A stretch of DNA of 64,000 bases from Azospirillum sp. TSH58 (GCF_003119115.1 NZ_CP022364.1:458501-522500), one strand, 5' to 3'. Shown: positions 18,851-29,525, counted from the stretch's first letter. The notes: generated by a model from the sequence alone, not told the origin. Numbers and translations are program-made.

Positions 18851-19639
18851 TCAGCCCTCGCGCGGCTGGCAGAGCGACCGGGAGGCCCGCGCGAAGGTCA
18901 GCACGTCGGCGACCAGCGTCTGCTGCCCCATGTCGCGCCCGACCTCCTCCATGCGCTCGGCGAAAGTGCCCTCGTTGCCGAACAGCAGGCGGTAGGCGGC
19001 GCGCAGGGCGTGGATCTCGTCCTTCTGGAAGCCGCGGCGTTCCAGCCCGACGAGGTTCAGGCCGGCCAGCCGGGCGCGGTCGCCCATGACGAGACCATAG
19101 GGAATCACGTCCTTCTCCACGCCGGACATGCCGCCGATCATGGCGTGCGACCCGATGCGGACGAACTGGCGGACCGCCGACAACCCGCCGATGGTGACGA
19201 AATCGCCCAGCTCCACATGGCCGGCCAGCGTGGCGTTGTTCGCCAGAACCGCGTTGTTGCCGACCACGCAGTCGTGGGCGACGTGGACGCCGACCATGAA
19301 CAGGCCGTTGTCACCGATCCGCGTGACCATGCCGCCACCCTCGGTGCCGGGGCTCATGGTGACATGCTCGCGGATCTGGTTGTTGCGTCCGATGATCAGC
19401 TCGGACGGCTCGCCCTTGAACTTCAGGTCCTGCGGGCGATGGCCGATGGACGCGAAGGGGTAGATGACCGAGTCCTCGCCGATGCGCGTGCGGCCCTCGA
19501 CCACCACATGGGAGGTCAGCCGCACGCGGTCACCGAGTTGGACATCCGGCCCGACCACACAGAAGGGACCAATGGAAACGTCTTCGCCCAGCCTGGCGGC
19601 CGGATCGACGACCGCCGTCGGGTGAATGGAAACGCTCAT
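18851..19639 (-). CDS. lpxA: Acyl-ACP--UDP-N-acetylglucosamine O-acyltransferase
   Basis: LpxA adds the first 3-hydroxyacyl chain to UDP-GlcNAc in lipid A synthesis. The 262-residue product is a left-handed beta-helix with hexapeptide repeats from [22 protein letters not shown] onward, the catalytic His in [13 protein letters not shown] and the helical C-terminus [18 protein letters not shown]. The ATG at 19639 overlaps the fabZ stop (ATGA), which fixes the start; upstream reading is shadow of fabZ. Confidence 0.96.
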   Translation of the reverse strand: MSVSIHPTAVVDPAARLGEDVSIGPFCVVGPDVQLGDRVRLTSHVVVEGRTRIGEDSVIYPFASIGHRPQDLKFKGEPSELIIGRNNQIREHVTMSPGTEGGGMVTRIGDNGLFMVGVHVAHDCVVGNNAVLANNATLAGHVELGDFVTIGGLSAVRQFVRIGSHAMIGGMSGVEKDVIPYGLVMGDRARLAGLNLVGLERRGFQKDEIHALRAAYRLLFGNEGTFAERMEEVGRDMGQQTLVADVLTFARASRSLCQPREG

Positions 19640-20106
19640 TTCTCGTCCAGGATCATGGCGGAATAGACGGCTTCGGCGACCAGGACACCGTTGACCTTGG
19701 CCTCGCCCTTGAACTTCCACACGTTGGCGCGCTGGCGCTGCTTGCTCACATGGATGTGGATGGTGTCGCCGGGCGTGACCGGGCGGCGGAACCGCGCCTC
19801 GTCCACGGTCATGAAATAGACCAGCTTGCCCTCGGACTCCTTGCCCAGCGTGGCGACCACCAGCACGGCGGAGGTCTGGGCCATCGCCTCGATGATCATC
19901 ACCCCCGGCATCACCGGGCGCGAGGGGAAGTGACCCTGGAAGAACGGCTCGTTGATGGTGACGTTCTTCACGCCGGTGGCGCTTTCGCCCAGCGTGATGT
20001 CGATCACCCGGTCGATCATCAGAATCGGATAGCGATGCGGGATCATTTCCATGATCCGCATGATGTCGAGGTCGGCTATCTTCTTGTTGTCCGCCGTCAC
20101 ATCCAT
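19636..20106 (-). CDS. fabZ: 3-hydroxyacyl-[acyl-carrier-protein] dehydratase FabZ
   Basis: FabZ dehydrates 3-hydroxyacyl-ACP in fatty acid elongation and so competes with LpxA for the shared precursor. The 156-residue hot-dog protein has the active site [13 protein letters not shown] and [23 protein letters not shown] (catalytic His and Glu). The ATG at 20106 matches the family N-terminus; the long open frame upstream has no such support. It begins the lpx unit, downstream of the skp terminator, with about 150 bases of gap for a possible promoter. Confidence 0.95.
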   Translation of the reverse strand: MDVTADNKKIADLDIMRIMEMIPHRYPILMIDRVIDITLGESATGVKNVTINEPFFQGHFPSRPVMPGVMIIEAMAQTSAVLVVATLGKESEGKLVYFMTVDEARFRRPVTPGDTIHIHVSKQRQRANVWKFKGEAKVNGVLVAEAVYSAMILDEK

Positions 20107-20257
20107 GGTCCCGGCCGCCCGCCTTTCAAAATCCACGAAAACGCCCCGCGCCGCGCCTTCGGCGGCACGGGACGCTGCCCCTTGTGCCCCATTTCCGGGG
20201 ATTTGGCAATGCCGACGCCGCCGGGTTTCCCGCCCCCCTTTGCGTCCGGCGCATACG

Positions 20258-20294
20258 AAAAAGCCGCCGCGCTCTCCTGGGAAAGCGTGGCGGC
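20258..20294 (-). terminator. Intrinsic terminator after skp
   Basis: Read on the minus strand, GCCGCCACGCT pairs with AGCGCGGCGGC across a 10-base loop with one mismatch, followed by TTTTT (plus strand A-run 20258-20262). It lies 33 bases after the skp stop and separates the bamA-skp transcript from fabZ-lpxA-lpxI-lpxB. Confidence 0.7.
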
Positions 20295-20326
20295 TCATCC
20301 GCTGATGCCTTGCGGCCGCTCGCGCC

Positions 20327-20905
20327 TTACGGCTTGGGAACGGTCAGCGCGACCTGGGGCAGCTTCTTGTTCACCCGCTCCAGCACCACGTCGGTGACGT
20401 CGAGCTGGGTGTCGACCAGGACGAACTGCTGGCGGGCGAGGACCAGGTTGGCGCCGCGCTCGCGCGCGACGTCGGCCACGATCTCGACCATGTTCTTGTG
20501 GACGACGGCCATCGCCTCGTTCAGCGCGTTCTCCAGGGCGCGCTTGCGGCTCTGCACCGTCTTCTGCACCTCGCCGACCTGCTTCTCGAAGTCGCGGCGC
20601 TTGTTGGCCAGGGCGTCGGGAGCCAGCACGGTCTGCTGCTTGCGCAGTTCCTCCTCGGACTTGCGCAGCTTGTCCTCCAGCGAGGCGATTTCCTTCTGGT
20701 AGGTCTCGCGCAGCGATTCGAAGGACTTCGACACGCCCTTGGAGGCGTTCGACTCCTGCATGATCTTCTGGACGTCGACCACGGCGATGACCGGCGCCTT
20801 GAGGTTGTCGGTCGGCTTGTCCTGGGCGAAGGACGGCGTCGCCATCGCGACGCCCGCCATCACCGCACCGGCGGCGACCAGCGCCCTGAGCTTGCTGAAC
20901 TGCAT
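20327..20905 (-). CDS. skp: OmpH/Skp family periplasmic chaperone
   Basis: The 192-residue product has a signal peptide (residues 1-28, cleavage near SFAQ-D), a short beta segment [16 protein letters not shown] and a long charged coiled-coil (about 60-150, e.g. [20 protein letters not shown]), which is the tentacle part of Skp. Skp trimers hold unfolded outer-membrane proteins in the periplasm and deliver them to BamA, encoded immediately upstream with a one-base gap. The ATG at 20905 is fixed by the signal peptide. Confidence 0.93.
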   Translation of the reverse strand: MQFSKLRALVAAGAVMAGVAMATPSFAQDKPTDNLKAPVIAVVDVQKIMQESNASKGVSKSFESLRETYQKEIASLEDKLRKSEEELRKQQTVLAPDALANKRRDFEKQVGEVQKTVQSRKRALENALNEAMAVVHKNMVEIVADVARERGANLVLARQQFVLVDTQLDVTDVVLERVNKKLPQVALTVPKP

Positions 20906-20906
20906 G

Positions 20907-23273
20907 TTAGAACCTGGTTCCAAAGCTGAAGCGGAAGATCTCTTTCTTGTCGTAATCTTCCTTGATAATCGGGACCGCAAAGTCAAGTCGGATCGGCCCG
21001 AAGGGCGAGCGCCAGGACAAGCCGGTGCCGACCGACAGGCGGACCGATTCGTCGTCGGGGACGAGCGGGTCGTTGATGTCGACCTTGCCCAGCGTGCCGA
21101 CGTCGGAGAAGGCGTGGCCCTTCAGCCCGAATTCCTCGGGCAGGCCGACCGGGAAGCTCATCTCCACCGAACCGCGGTAGTAGCGGGTGCCGCCCAGGGC
21201 GTCGCCGGTGCGCAGGTCGCGCGGGCCGATGCCGGCGGTGTTGAAGCCGCGCAGCGTGTCGCCACCCAGGAAGAAGCGGTCGGACAGGAAGACGTCCTTG
21301 CCGATGCCGACGATGTAGCCGACCTCGCCCGTGGTGCTGAGCACCCAGCTGTCGTCGAACAGCGGCAGGTAATAGCCGGCCCCGAGACGGTTGCGCAGGA
21401 AGCGGGCGTTGCCGCCCACGCCGGCGAAGTCGTTCGTCAGGCGGACGTAATAGCCTTCCGTCGGGTTCAGGCGGCTGTTGCGGCGGTCGTAGGTCAGCTC
21501 CTGTCCGATCAGCGACGTCGTGCGCGCGCCCTTCTGGTCCTGGATGTACCGGGACGCCGTGCTGGGAACGCTGGTGATGTCGGTGTTCTGGAGCTGGTAG
21601 TAGACGCGCTGGCGCAGGTTCTCCGTCAGCGGATAGCCCATGCGCAGGGCCATGCCGGTGCTCTTCTCGTCGAAGGAGCTTTCGTCCTGGTAGTCGCGGG
21701 TGATGCGGAACAGGTCGAAGCCGGCGGACAGGTCGCGGTCGAGGAAATAGGGTTCCGTGAAGGAGACGTCGTATTCCTGGCGGCTGCCCGACACGGTGGC
21801 GCCGAAGCGCAGGTCCTGGCCGCGGCCCAGCAGGTTGCGCTCGCGGATCGAGAAGTCGGCCAGCGGACCGTCCGAGGTCGAGTAACCGGCACCGATGGAG
21901 ATTTCACCGGTGGACTGCTCGGTCACCTCGACGTTCATCACCGTGCGGTCGGGCGCCGTGCCTTCCGCGGTGGTGATGTTGACGCGCTCGAAATAGCCCA
22001 GATCCTTGATGCGCTGTTCGGAGCGGCGCAGCTTGGTCGTGCTGAACGGATCGCCTTCGGACAGCAGCATCTCGCGCCGGACCACCTTGTCCAGCGTGCG
22101 GACGTTGCCCGTCACGTCGATGCGCTCCACGAAGACGCGCGGTCCCTCGACGATGTCGTAGACGATGTCGATGGTCTGGTTCTCGCGGTTGCGCGAGATT
22201 CGCGGACGGACGTCCACGAAGGCGTATTGCAGGTCGCCGACCGCGTTGGACAGCTTGGTGATGGTGTTCTCCACCTCCTGCGCGTTGTACCAGTCGCCCT
22301 CGCGCGTGCTCAGCACGCTGCGCAGCTGCTCCGGGTCCAACGCCTTCAGCGAGGTGCTGATGTCCATCTTGCCGAACTTGTAGCGCTCGCCCTCGTCCAC
22401 CGTGAAGGTGATGACGAAGTCCTCGCGGTCCGGCGTCAGTTCCGCCACGGCGGACACGACGCGGAAGTCGGCGTAGCCTTCCTTGAGGTAATAGCGGCGC
22501 AGCAGGTCGCGGTCGTAGTTCAGGCGGTCGGGGTCGTAGTTGTCGTCCGACGTCATGAAGCGCCACCAGGCGCTTTCCCGCGTCTGGATCGCCTCGCGCA
22601 GCGTCCCGTCGGAGAACTTCTCGTTGCCGATGAAGGTGATGCTGCGCACGCCGGTGCGCACACCCTCGTTGATCTCGAACACCAGATCGACGCGGTTCTG
22701 GTCGAGCTGGATGATCTTCGGCTCGACGGTCGCGGCGAAGCGGCCCTGGCGGCGGTAGATGTCCAGGATGCGCTGCACGTCGCTCTGAACGCGGGTGCGG
22801 GTGTAGACGACGCGGGGACGGAGCTGGATTTCCTTCTCCAGATTCTCCTTCTCGATGCGCCGGTTCCCCTCGAAGGCGATGCGGTTGATGATCGGGTTTT
22901 CCGCCACCTGCACCACCAGCGCATCGCCGTCGCGCTTCAGCACGACGTCGGCGAACAGACCCGTGTTGAACAGGGCCTTCAGCGACTGGTCGATGCGGTC
23001 GGGATCGAAGGGATCGCCGGGCGCCACCGCGAGGTAGGAGCGGACCGTCGTCGGCTCGATGCGCTGGACGCCTTCCACCCGGATATCCCGGATGGTGCCG
23101 CCCGAGAACATCTGCGCCACCAGCGTCCCGTCACCGAAGGCGGCGGATTTCGCCGCACCCGGTTTGGGCGCGCCCGCCTGGGCCCAGGCTGCGTGGGAAA
23201 GGGCAAGAGAAACCGTCGTCATGGCGCAACCGGCCATCAGGCCGAACGCCAGAACCCTGCTCGACACCCGCAA
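20907..23273 (-). CDS. bamA: Outer membrane protein assembly factor BamA
   Basis: BamA is the Omp85 core of the beta-barrel assembly machine. The 788-residue protein has a signal peptide (about residues 1-32), five POTRA domains (about 58-420; e.g. IRDIRVEGVQRIEPTTV, and VERIDVTGNVRTLDKVVRREM at the fifth) and a 16-strand barrel with the VRLSF-like lid region seen as DRFFLGGDTLRGF. It ends in phenylalanine (SFGTRF) as outer-membrane barrels do. The start is a TTG at 23273 or a GTG two codons later at 23267; a GGGAG site lies 6 or 12 bases upstream of them. Confidence 0.95.
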   Translation of the reverse strand: MRVSSRVLAFGLMAGCAMTTVSLALSHAAWAQAGAPKPGAAKSAAFGDGTLVAQMFSGGTIRDIRVEGVQRIEPTTVRSYLAVAPGDPFDPDRIDQSLKALFNTGLFADVVLKRDGDALVVQVAENPIINRIAFEGNRRIEKENLEKEIQLRPRVVYTRTRVQSDVQRILDIYRRQGRFAATVEPKIIQLDQNRVDLVFEINEGVRTGVRSITFIGNEKFSDGTLREAIQTRESAWWRFMTSDDNYDPDRLNYDRDLLRRYYLKEGYADFRVVSAVAELTPDREDFVITFTVDEGERYKFGKMDISTSLKALDPEQLRSVLSTREGDWYNAQEVENTITKLSNAVGDLQYAFVDVRPRISRNRENQTIDIVYDIVEGPRVFVERIDVTGNVRTLDKVVRREMLLSEGDPFSTTKLRRSEQRIKDLGYFERVNITTAEGTAPDRTVMNVEVTEQSTGEISIGAGYSTSDGPLADFSIRERNLLGRGQDLRFGATVSGSRQEYDVSFTEPYFLDRDLSAGFDLFRITRDYQDESSFDEKSTGMALRMGYPLTENLRQRVYYQLQNTDITSVPSTASRYIQDQKGARTTSLIGQELTYDRRNSRLNPTEGYYVRLTNDFAGVGGNARFLRNRLGAGYYLPLFDDSWVLSTTGEVGYIVGIGKDVFLSDRFFLGGDTLRGFNTAGIGPRDLRTGDALGGTRYYRGSVEMSFPVGLPEEFGLKGHAFSDVGTLGKVDINDPLVPDDESVRLSVGTGLSWRSPFGPIRLDFAVPIIKEDYDKKEIFRFSFGTRF

Positions 23274-23302
23274 AGCTCGCTCCCTGGCTTTGGGGGCATC
23301 TC

Positions 23303-24436
23303 TCAGGAAATGAGCCCCCTAAAGAAATCCACCACGCGAAGCTGAACGAGATCGTTCCACGTGGCGAAAACCATGAGCGTTAATACCAAAGCAAGCCCGA
23401 TGCGGAAACCGTATTCTTGCGCTTTAGGTCCGAGAGGACGCCCACGGAGTCCTTCAAGGGCGTAAAACATCAGATGGCCGCCGTCAAGCAGCGGAACCGG
23501 AAACAAATTGATCATGCCGAGGTTCACGGACAGGAAGGTCATGAACCAGATCAGCGGGTACCAGCCGGATTGCGCGACCTCGCCGGACATCTGGGCGATG
23601 CGCAGCGGCCCGCCCAGCTCCTCGGTGCCGCGCGAGCCCTCGATCATCTGGCCGAGCGCCACGAAGGTGCCGGACACCATGCCGACGACCTCGCGGCCCG
23701 CCTGCCACAGGGCGGTCAGCGGGTCGTGGCGCTTGGTCTCCGCCCCGCCGCGCATGATTCCGAGCTGGCCGATGCGGTGGGTGTTGCCGAGTCGGTCGGT
23801 GACCTCGCGCACGTCCGGAGTCGCCGTCAGATTGACCGAGCGTCCGTCGCGCTGCACCACCATCTCCAGCGGCGCGCCGGGCTGCATCGAGACGATCTGC
23901 CGGATTTCCTCGAATCGCTGGATGCCGCTGCCGTTGATCGAGACGATCAGGTCGCCCGGCTGAAGACCGGCGCGCTCCGCGGCGCTGCCCGGCTGCACGC
24001 CGCCGACGTCCGGCGGGGTGAAGGACTGGCCGGCGGTGGCGAAGAGGATGGTCAGGGCGACGATGGCGAACAGGAAATTCGCGATGGGTCCCGCCGCCAC
24101 GATGGCCGCCCGCTGGCCGAGCCGCTTGTGGTGGAAGGACACCGCCTGCTCCTCGGCGCTCATGCTCTGCGTGTGGGCGCCGGGCGTGCTCGCCGGGTCG
24201 GCGTCGCCGAACATCTTCACATAGCCGCCGAGCGGGATGGCGCTGAACTTCCAGCGCGTTCCGGAGCGGTCGGTCCAGCCGAACAGCTCCGGGCCGAAGC
24301 CGATGGAGAACACCTCGATGCGCACGCCGTTGCGGCGCGCCACGAGGTAGTGACCGAGTTCGTGCACAAACACGAGCACGGTGAGGACCAGCAGAAAAGA
24401 CAGAAGCGTGGTCCCGAAGCCGCCCATGACGTCCAT
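23303..24436 (-). CDS. rseP: RIP metalloprotease RseP (site-2 protease)
   Basis: The 377-residue integral membrane zinc protease cuts anti-sigma factors and remnant signal peptides within the membrane. It has the zinc motif HELGH at residues 25-29 in the first helix, a single PDZ domain (about 115-205, VQPGSAAERAGLQPGDLIVSING), and the second zinc-ligand motif NLFPVPLLDGGHL in the penultimate helix region. The ATG at 24436 follows an AAGGA site at close spacing; an ATG at 24427 is possible. It lies between dxr and bamA in the usual order. E. coli RseP has two PDZ domains; one is clear here. Confidence 0.93.
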   Translation of the reverse strand: MDVMGGFGTTLLSFLLVLTVLVFVHELGHYLVARRNGVRIEVFSIGFGPELFGWTDRSGTRWKFSAIPLGGYVKMFGDADPASTPGAHTQSMSAEEQAVSFHHKRLGQRAAIVAAGPIANFLFAIVALTILFATAGQSFTPPDVGGVQPGSAAERAGLQPGDLIVSINGSGIQRFEEIRQIVSMQPGAPLEMVVQRDGRSVNLTATPDVREVTDRLGNTHRIGQLGIMRGGAETKRHDPLTALWQAGREVVGMVSGTFVALGQMIEGSRGTEELGGPLRIAQMSGEVAQSGWYPLIWFMTFLSVNLGMINLFPVPLLDGGHLMFYALEGLRGRPLGPKAQEYGFRIGLALVLTLMVFATWNDLVQLRVVDFFRGLIS

Positions 24437-24490
24437 CACATCCTTTGTGTCCCGGAGCGGCCCCTTCGTGGTCCGCGCCCGGAAAAAGAC

Positions 24491-25681
24491 TCAGCGTGCC
24501 AGAGCCGCAACCCGGTCCGCCGCGGCGCGGCGCGCCTCGGCGTCGGTGTCGCGCACCGCGCCCAGGTCGCGGAGCGGCCGGTACGGCAGCGTGCCCAACA
24601 CCCCCTCGACGATCCGTTCGATGTCGAGAAAGCCGATCCGGCGGTCGAGAAACGCCTGCACGGCCACCTCGTTGGCAGCACTGAGAATAGTAGGAGCGCC
24701 CCCACCGCTTTGCAAGGCGGCCCGGGCCAGCCGCAGGGCCGGGAAACGCTCGGGGTCCGGCGCCTCGAAGGTCAGGGTTGCGGCCTTGACGAGGTCCAGC
24801 CGTTCGGCGGGCGTGGAGATGCGCGCCGGCCAGCCGAGCGCGTAGGCGATCGGCGTGCGCATGTCCGGCGTGCCGAGCTGCGCCAGCACCGAACCGTCCA
24901 CATACTCGACCAGCGAATGCACGACCGATTGCGGGTGGACCAGCACGTCGATCTTCCCTTCGGGGACGCCGAAGAGGAAATGCGCCTCGATGATCTCCAG
25001 CCCCTTGTTCATCATGGTGGCGCTGTCGATGGAGATCTTGGCGCCCATGTCCCAGGTCGGGTGGGCGACCGCCTGTTCGCGCGTCGCCGCCGCCATGAAG
25101 GCGCGGTCCTTCGTCCGGAAGGGTCCGCCGGAGGCCGTCAGGATCAGGCGCTGGACGCTGTCCAGCCGGTCGAAGTCGAAGACCTGGTAGATCGCCGAAT
25201 GCTCGCTGTCCACCGGCAGCAGGTTGGCGCCGTGGCGGCGCACCTCCTCCATCATCAGGGCGCCGGCGCAGACCAGCACCTCCTTGTTGGCGAAGGCGAC
25301 GCAGGCGCCGCGGCGGACGGCGGCCAGCGTGGGCTCCAGCCCGGCGGCGCCGACGATGGCGGCCATCACCCAGTCGGCGGGACGCTCCGCGGCCTCGGCC
25401 ACGGCCTGCGGACCGGCGGCGGCCTCCACGCCGGTTCCGGCCAGGGCCTCCTTGAGGTCGGCGTAGGCGGCGGGGTCGGCGACCACGGCCAGTTTGGGGC
25501 GGAGCTGCCGCGCCTGCTCCGCGAGGAGGGCGACGTTGCGGTTGGCGGTCAGCGCCTCCACCGGGAAGCGCTCCGGATCGCGGGCGACGAGGTCCACCGT
25601 CTGCGTGCCGACCGATCCGGTCGAACCGAAGATCGTCACGCGGCGCGGCGCGTCCCCCGCCCCTTCAGCCTTCACAACCAT
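24491..25681 (-). CDS. dxr: 1-deoxy-D-xylulose-5-phosphate reductoisomerase
   Basis: Dxr makes 2-C-methylerythritol 4-phosphate, the committed step of the non-mevalonate isoprenoid pathway that feeds UppS, encoded two genes upstream. The 396-residue product has the NADPH site [28 protein letters not shown], the metal ligands in [39 protein letters not shown] and NEVAVQAFL. The 52-base gap to rseP and the 7-base gap from cdsA suggest one operon. Confidence 0.96.
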   Translation of the reverse strand: MVVKAEGAGDAPRRVTIFGSTGSVGTQTVDLVARDPERFPVEALTANRNVALLAEQARQLRPKLAVVADPAAYADLKEALAGTGVEAAAGPQAVAEAAERPADWVMAAIVGAAGLEPTLAAVRRGACVAFANKEVLVCAGALMMEEVRRHGANLLPVDSEHSAIYQVFDFDRLDSVQRLILTASGGPFRTKDRAFMAAATREQAVAHPTWDMGAKISIDSATMMNKGLEIIEAHFLFGVPEGKIDVLVHPQSVVHSLVEYVDGSVLAQLGTPDMRTPIAYALGWPARISTPAERLDLVKAATLTFEAPDPERFPALRLARAALQSGGGAPTILSAANEVAVQAFLDRRIGFLDIERIVEGVLGTLPYRPLRDLGAVRDTDAEARRAAADRVAALAR

Positions 25682-25688
25682 AACCCCG

Positions 25689-26537
25689 TCACCACCATGC
25701 GATTGCCGTGCCGATGGTCGCGTGGAACAGGGCCAGCACCGGGGCAGCGGCGAGCAGCCCGTCGATGCGGTCCAGGATTCCCCCGTGACCAGGAATGAGA
25801 TGGCCGCTGTCCTTCACGTTGTAACGGCGCTTGACCGCGGATTCGAAGAGGTCGCCCGCTTGCGCCACCACGGCCAGGACGGCGCCCACCGCAAGAGCCA
25901 GCAGCGGCCGCTGCGCGCCGGCCGCCAGAGCCACCCCCCACCCCACCAGGGCGGAGGAGGCCATGCCGCCGATCAGGCCGGCCCAGGTCTTCTTGGGGCT
26001 GATGCGCGGGGCGAGCTTCGGCCCGCCGATCGTGCGTCCGGCGGCGTAGGCGCCGATATCGGTCGCCCAGACGCCCAGCATGGTGAAGAGGAACAGCGCG
26101 AGGCCGGAGTCCGGATCGTCGCGCAGCCACATCAGCCCGGCCAGACCGGCCACGATGTAGAGGATGCCGCCACCGGACAGGCCGCGGTCCGGCCCGCCCG
26201 AGGCCACCGCGACGCCGGCCGTGGCCAGGATGGCGACGACGACGGCCGCCCACGGCCCGGCGGCGATCTGCGCGGCCAGCGCCAGCAGGACGCCGCCCAC
26301 CGATAACGCGATGGCCGCGCCCTTGCGGCGGCAGGGAACGAGGTTGCCCCACTCCACGGCGGAGGCCACGGCGCCGAGCGCGATCAGGACATGGAACACC
26401 CATCCGCCCGCCCAGACGGCCGCCAGGACGAGCGGCGCGAGAACGAGCGCCGAAATGGCGCGCGTCTTCAGGTCGCCGGATTTAGCGGGTGCCGGTGGTT
26501 GCGCCGAAGCGACGTTCCCGTCGGTGGAACTCTTCAA
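25689..26537 (-). CDS. cdsA: Phosphatidate cytidylyltransferase
   Basis: CdsA makes CDP-diacylglycerol for phospholipid synthesis. The C-terminal signature [20 protein letters not shown] followed by GILDRID matches the CDS family pattern, and the rest is a chain of about seven to eight membrane helices. A TTG at 26537 is taken as start because a perfect GGAGG lies six bases before it; this gives 282 residues and an overlap of 56 bases with uppS. No ATG start in frame fits, and the frame further upstream is shadow of uppS. Confidence 0.92.
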   Translation of the reverse strand: MKSSTDGNVASAQPPAPAKSGDLKTRAISALVLAPLVLAAVWAGGWVFHVLIALGAVASAVEWGNLVPCRRKGAAIALSVGGVLLALAAQIAAGPWAAVVVAILATAGVAVASGGPDRGLSGGGILYIVAGLAGLMWLRDDPDSGLALFLFTMLGVWATDIGAYAAGRTIGGPKLAPRISPKKTWAGLIGGMASSALVGWGVALAAGAQRPLLALAVGAVLAVVAQAGDLFESAVKRRYNVKDSGHLIPGHGGILDRIDGLLAAAPVLALFHATIGTAIAWW

Positions 26538-27219
26538 TCGCCGCCTCCAGGTCACGCTTGGAAAAATCGGGCCAGAGCGTGTCCACGAAGACCAGCTCGG
26601 CATACGCCGCCTGCCAGAGCAGGAAATTGCTGATGCGCTTCTCGCCGCTGGTGCGGACGATCAGGTCGGGGTCCGGGATGTCGGCGGTGAACAGGCGTTC
26701 GGACAGCCGGTCCTCGGTGATGTCCGCGGGGTCGAGCGTCCCCGCCTTCACCTCCTCGGCCAGACGCCGCGCCGCCAGCGTGATCTCCTGGCGGGAGCCG
26801 TAGCTCAACGCCACCACGAGGGTCAGCTTGCGGTTGTCGCGCGTGAGGTTCTCGGCGTTCTCGATCAGGCCGACGATGTCCTTGGACAGGCGGGCCCGGT
26901 CGCCGATGACGCGCAGGCGCACGCCGTTCCGGTGGAGGTCGGCAATCTCGCTGCGCAGGTAGAAGCGCAGGAGCTGCATGAGGTCGGACACCTCCTCCTC
27001 CGGCCGACGCCAGTTCTCGGACGAGAAGCTGAAGATCGTCAGATAGCCGATCCCCAGCTCGCCCGCGGCTTCGACCGTCCGGCGGACGGCGTCCACGCCC
27101 TTTTTATGGCCGGCGGTGCGGGGCAGCCCTCTGGACTTCGCCCAGCGCCCGTTGCCGTCCATGATCACGGCCACGTGCGCGGGCGGGCGCAGGGGGCGGC
27201 TGTCTTCCGCGTCGCGCAT
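26482..27219 (-). CDS. uppS: Di-trans,poly-cis-undecaprenyl-diphosphate synthase
   Basis: UppS condenses isopentenyl units into the C55 lipid carrier for peptidoglycan and O-antigen. The 245-residue product has HVAVIMDGNGRWAKSRGLPRTAGHKKG (catalytic Asp), LTIFSFSSENWRRP, ALSYGSRQEI, DPDLIVRTSGEKRISNFLLWQ and ELVFVDTLWPDF. The ATG at 27219 gives the normal N-terminus; a 15-residue upstream extension overlaps frr and is not used. The gap to frr is four bases. Confidence 0.96.
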   Translation of the reverse strand: MRDAEDSRPLRPPAHVAVIMDGNGRWAKSRGLPRTAGHKKGVDAVRRTVEAAGELGIGYLTIFSFSSENWRRPEEEVSDLMQLLRFYLRSEIADLHRNGVRLRVIGDRARLSKDIVGLIENAENLTRDNRKLTLVVALSYGSRQEITLAARRLAEEVKAGTLDPADITEDRLSERLFTADIPDPDLIVRTSGEKRISNFLLWQAAYAELVFVDTLWPDFSKRDLEAAIEEFHRRERRFGATTGTR

Positions 27220-27223
27220 GCCG

Positions 27224-27781
27224 TCAGACCTGCATGATGTCCTTTTCTTTCGCCGCAAGCGCATCGTCGACCAGCTTGATGTACTGGTCGGTGAGCGCCT
27301 GGACCTTCTCGCCGAGCCCCTTGTGCTCGTCCTGCGAGATGTCGCCGGCCTTCTCGGCCTTCTTCAGGCCGTCCATGCCGTCGCGGCGCACGTTGCGCAC
27401 GGCGACGCGCGCCTGCTCGGCGTATTTGTGGGCGACCTTGGCGAGTTCCTTGCGGCGCTCCTGCGTCAGGTCGGGCAGCGGCACGCGGATCGACTGGCCT
27501 TCCGTCTGCGGGTTCAGGCCGAGGCCCGAATCGCGGATGCCCTTCTCGACGGCCTTGACCATGCCGCGGTCCCACACCTGCACGACGATCAGGCGCGGCT
27601 CCGGCACGCTGACCGTGCCCACCTCCTTGAGGTGCATGCGGGCGCCGTAGGCCTCGACGGTCACGGGCTCAAGCAGGCTGGCGGAGGCGCGGCCGGTGCG
27701 CAGACCGCTCAACTCCTTGCGAAACGCCTCAAGCGCTCCTTCCATGCGGCGCTTGAGATCCGATGCGTCGGGCGCAGCCAC
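27224..27781 (-). CDS. frr: Ribosome recycling factor
   Basis: Frr, with EF-G, splits the post-termination ribosome. The 185-residue protein has the standard length and motifs [53 protein letters not shown] and [12 protein letters not shown]. The start is a GTG at 27781, whose GGAG site lies within the end of pyrH, four bases away. Confidence 0.97.
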   Translation of the reverse strand: MAAPDASDLKRRMEGALEAFRKELSGLRTGRASASLLEPVTVEAYGARMHLKEVGTVSVPEPRLIVVQVWDRGMVKAVEKGIRDSGLGLNPQTEGQSIRVPLPDLTQERRKELAKVAHKYAEQARVAVRNVRRDGMDGLKKAEKAGDISQDEHKGLGEKVQALTDQYIKLVDDALAAKEKDIMQV

Positions 27782-27785
27782 GGGC

Positions 27786-28541
27786 TCACTCCGTTTCTTC
27801 GTTGATGATCGTAAACTTGCCCCGGCCCTGCATCACCTCGGCGAAGGCGCCGGGGGTGTGGATCGAGAACACGAGTATGGGGATGTGGCTCTCGCGCGCC
27901 AAGGAGATCGCGGAGGCGTCCATCACCTGAAGGTCCTTGGCCAGGACCTCCAGATAGCCGAGGCGCTCGTAACGCTCCGCGTCCTTCACCTTCTTCGGGT
28001 CGGCGGTGTAGACGCCGTCCACCTGCGTGCCCTTCAGCAGAGCGTCGCAGCCCATCTCCGATGCGCGCAGCGCGGCGGCGGTGTCGGTGGTGAAGAAGGG
28101 ATTGCCGGTGCCGGCGGCGAAGATCACCACGCGGCCCTTTTCCATGTGCCGGATGGCGCGGCGCCGGATGTAGGGCTCGCACACCGACGACATGGGAATG
28201 GCCGACTGCACGCGGGTCACCACACCCATCCGCTCCAGAGCGCTCTGCATCGACAGGGCGTTCATCACGGTGGCGAGCATCCCGATGTAGTCGGCCGAGG
28301 CGCGCTCCATGCCGCTCGCCGCACCCTTCACGCCGCGGAAGATGTTGCCCCCGCCGATGACCAGGCTCACCTGGACGCCCAGCTCGATCACCGCCTTCAC
28401 CTCGTTGGCGACGCGGTTGACGACGTCCGGGTCGAGGCCGTAGTCGCGCTGACCCATCAACGCCTCGCCCGACACCTTCAGCAGGACTCGTTTGAAGCGG
28501 ATGCCGTCAGCCGGCTCGGTGGTCCCGGTGGTCTGGGCCAT
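27786..28541 (-). CDS. pyrH: UMP kinase
   Basis: PyrH phosphorylates UMP to UDP. The 251-residue amino-acid-kinase fold shows [61 protein letters not shown] and [15 protein letters not shown], with [12 protein letters not shown] near the end. It is in the conserved order rpsB-tsf-pyrH-frr, 54 bases after tsf. Confidence 0.97.
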   Translation of the reverse strand: MAQTTGTTEPADGIRFKRVLLKVSGEALMGQRDYGLDPDVVNRVANEVKAVIELGVQVSLVIGGGNIFRGVKGAASGMERASADYIGMLATVMNALSMQSALERMGVVTRVQSAIPMSSVCEPYIRRRAIRHMEKGRVVIFAAGTGNPFFTTDTAAALRASEMGCDALLKGTQVDGVYTADPKKVKDAERYERLGYLEVLAKDLQVMDASAISLARESHIPILVFSIHTPGAFAEVMQGRGKFTIINEETE

Positions 28542-28595
28542 GGGGGGCTTTCTCCCGGTTGGTGTGAAGAGTGCGTGCGGCGGGCTGCCGGTTCC

Positions 28596-29525
28596 TTACT
28601 TCTGGCCGGCGGCGGCGGCGACTTCGGCGGCGAAATCGCTCTCCGCCTTCTCGATGCCCTCGCCCAGCGCGAAGCGGACGAAGCCCGTCACCTTGACCGG
28701 GGCGCCGACGTCCTTGGCGGCGTTCTCCACCACCTTGCGGACCTTGGTCTCGCCGTCGATCACGTAGGTCTGCTCCAGCAGCACCACTTCCTCGTAGTAC
28801 TTGCGGATGCGGCCTTCGAGCATCTTCTCGACGATGTTCTCCGGCTTGCCCGAGGCGCGGGCCTGCTCGGCGAGCACGTTGCGCTCACGCTCCAGGGCGG
28901 AGGTGTCGACGTCGGCGATGTCCAGGGCGTCCGGACGGGCGGCGGCGATGTGCATGGCGATCTGCTTGCCCAGATCGTTCAGCTTCGCGGCGTCGCCGGT
29001 CGACTCCAGGGCGACCAGAACGCCGATCTTGCCGAGGCCCGGCGCGATGGCCGAGTGGACGTAGGACACGACGACGCCCGCCGGGACCGACAGCTTGGCC
29101 GAGCGGCGGATGTTCATGTTTTCGCCGATGGTGGCGATCAGGTTGGTCAGCTCTTCCTGGACCGTGCGGCCGGCGTCCGGATAGGCGGTGCCCTTCAGGC
29201 CCTCGACGTCGCCCGAACCCGACAGGGTCAGCTCGGCGGCCTTCAGGGAGAAGGCCTGGAACTTGTCGTTGCGCGCGACGAAGTCGGTCTCGGCGTTCAC
29301 CTCGACGACGGCGCCCGCGGTGCCGGCGGTGGCGACGGCGACCAGACCCTCGGCGGCGACGCGGCCGGACTTCTTGGCGGCGGCGGCGAGGCCCTTCTTG
29401 CGCAGCCAGTCAACGGCGCCCTCGAGGTCGCCCTGGGTCTCGGCCAGCGCCTTCTTGCAGTCCATCATGCCCGCGCCGGTCTTCTCGCGCAGTTCCTTGA
29501 CGAGCGCGGCGGTAATCTCGGCCAT
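28596..29525 (-). CDS. tsf: Translation elongation factor Ts
   Basis: EF-Ts is the guanine-nucleotide exchange factor for EF-Tu. The 309-residue protein starts [26 protein letters not shown] and contains the [10 protein letters not shown] contact motif that inserts beside the EF-Tu magnesium site. The ATG at 29525 matches the family start; the 29-codon extension upstream runs into the rpsB terminator and is not used. It is separated from rpsB by an intrinsic terminator, so its level relative to rpsB may be set by read-through. Confidence 0.97.
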   Translation of the reverse strand: MAEITAALVKELREKTGAGMMDCKKALAETQGDLEGAVDWLRKKGLAAAAKKSGRVAAEGLVAVATAGTAGAVVEVNAETDFVARNDKFQAFSLKAAELTLSGSGDVEGLKGTAYPDAGRTVQEELTNLIATIGENMNIRRSAKLSVPAGVVVSYVHSAIAPGLGKIGVLVALESTGDAAKLNDLGKQIAMHIAAARPDALDIADVDTSALERERNVLAEQARASGKPENIVEKMLEGRIRKYYEEVVLLEQTYVIDGETKVRKVVENAAKDVGAPVKVTGFVRFALGEGIEKAESDFAAEVAAAAGQK

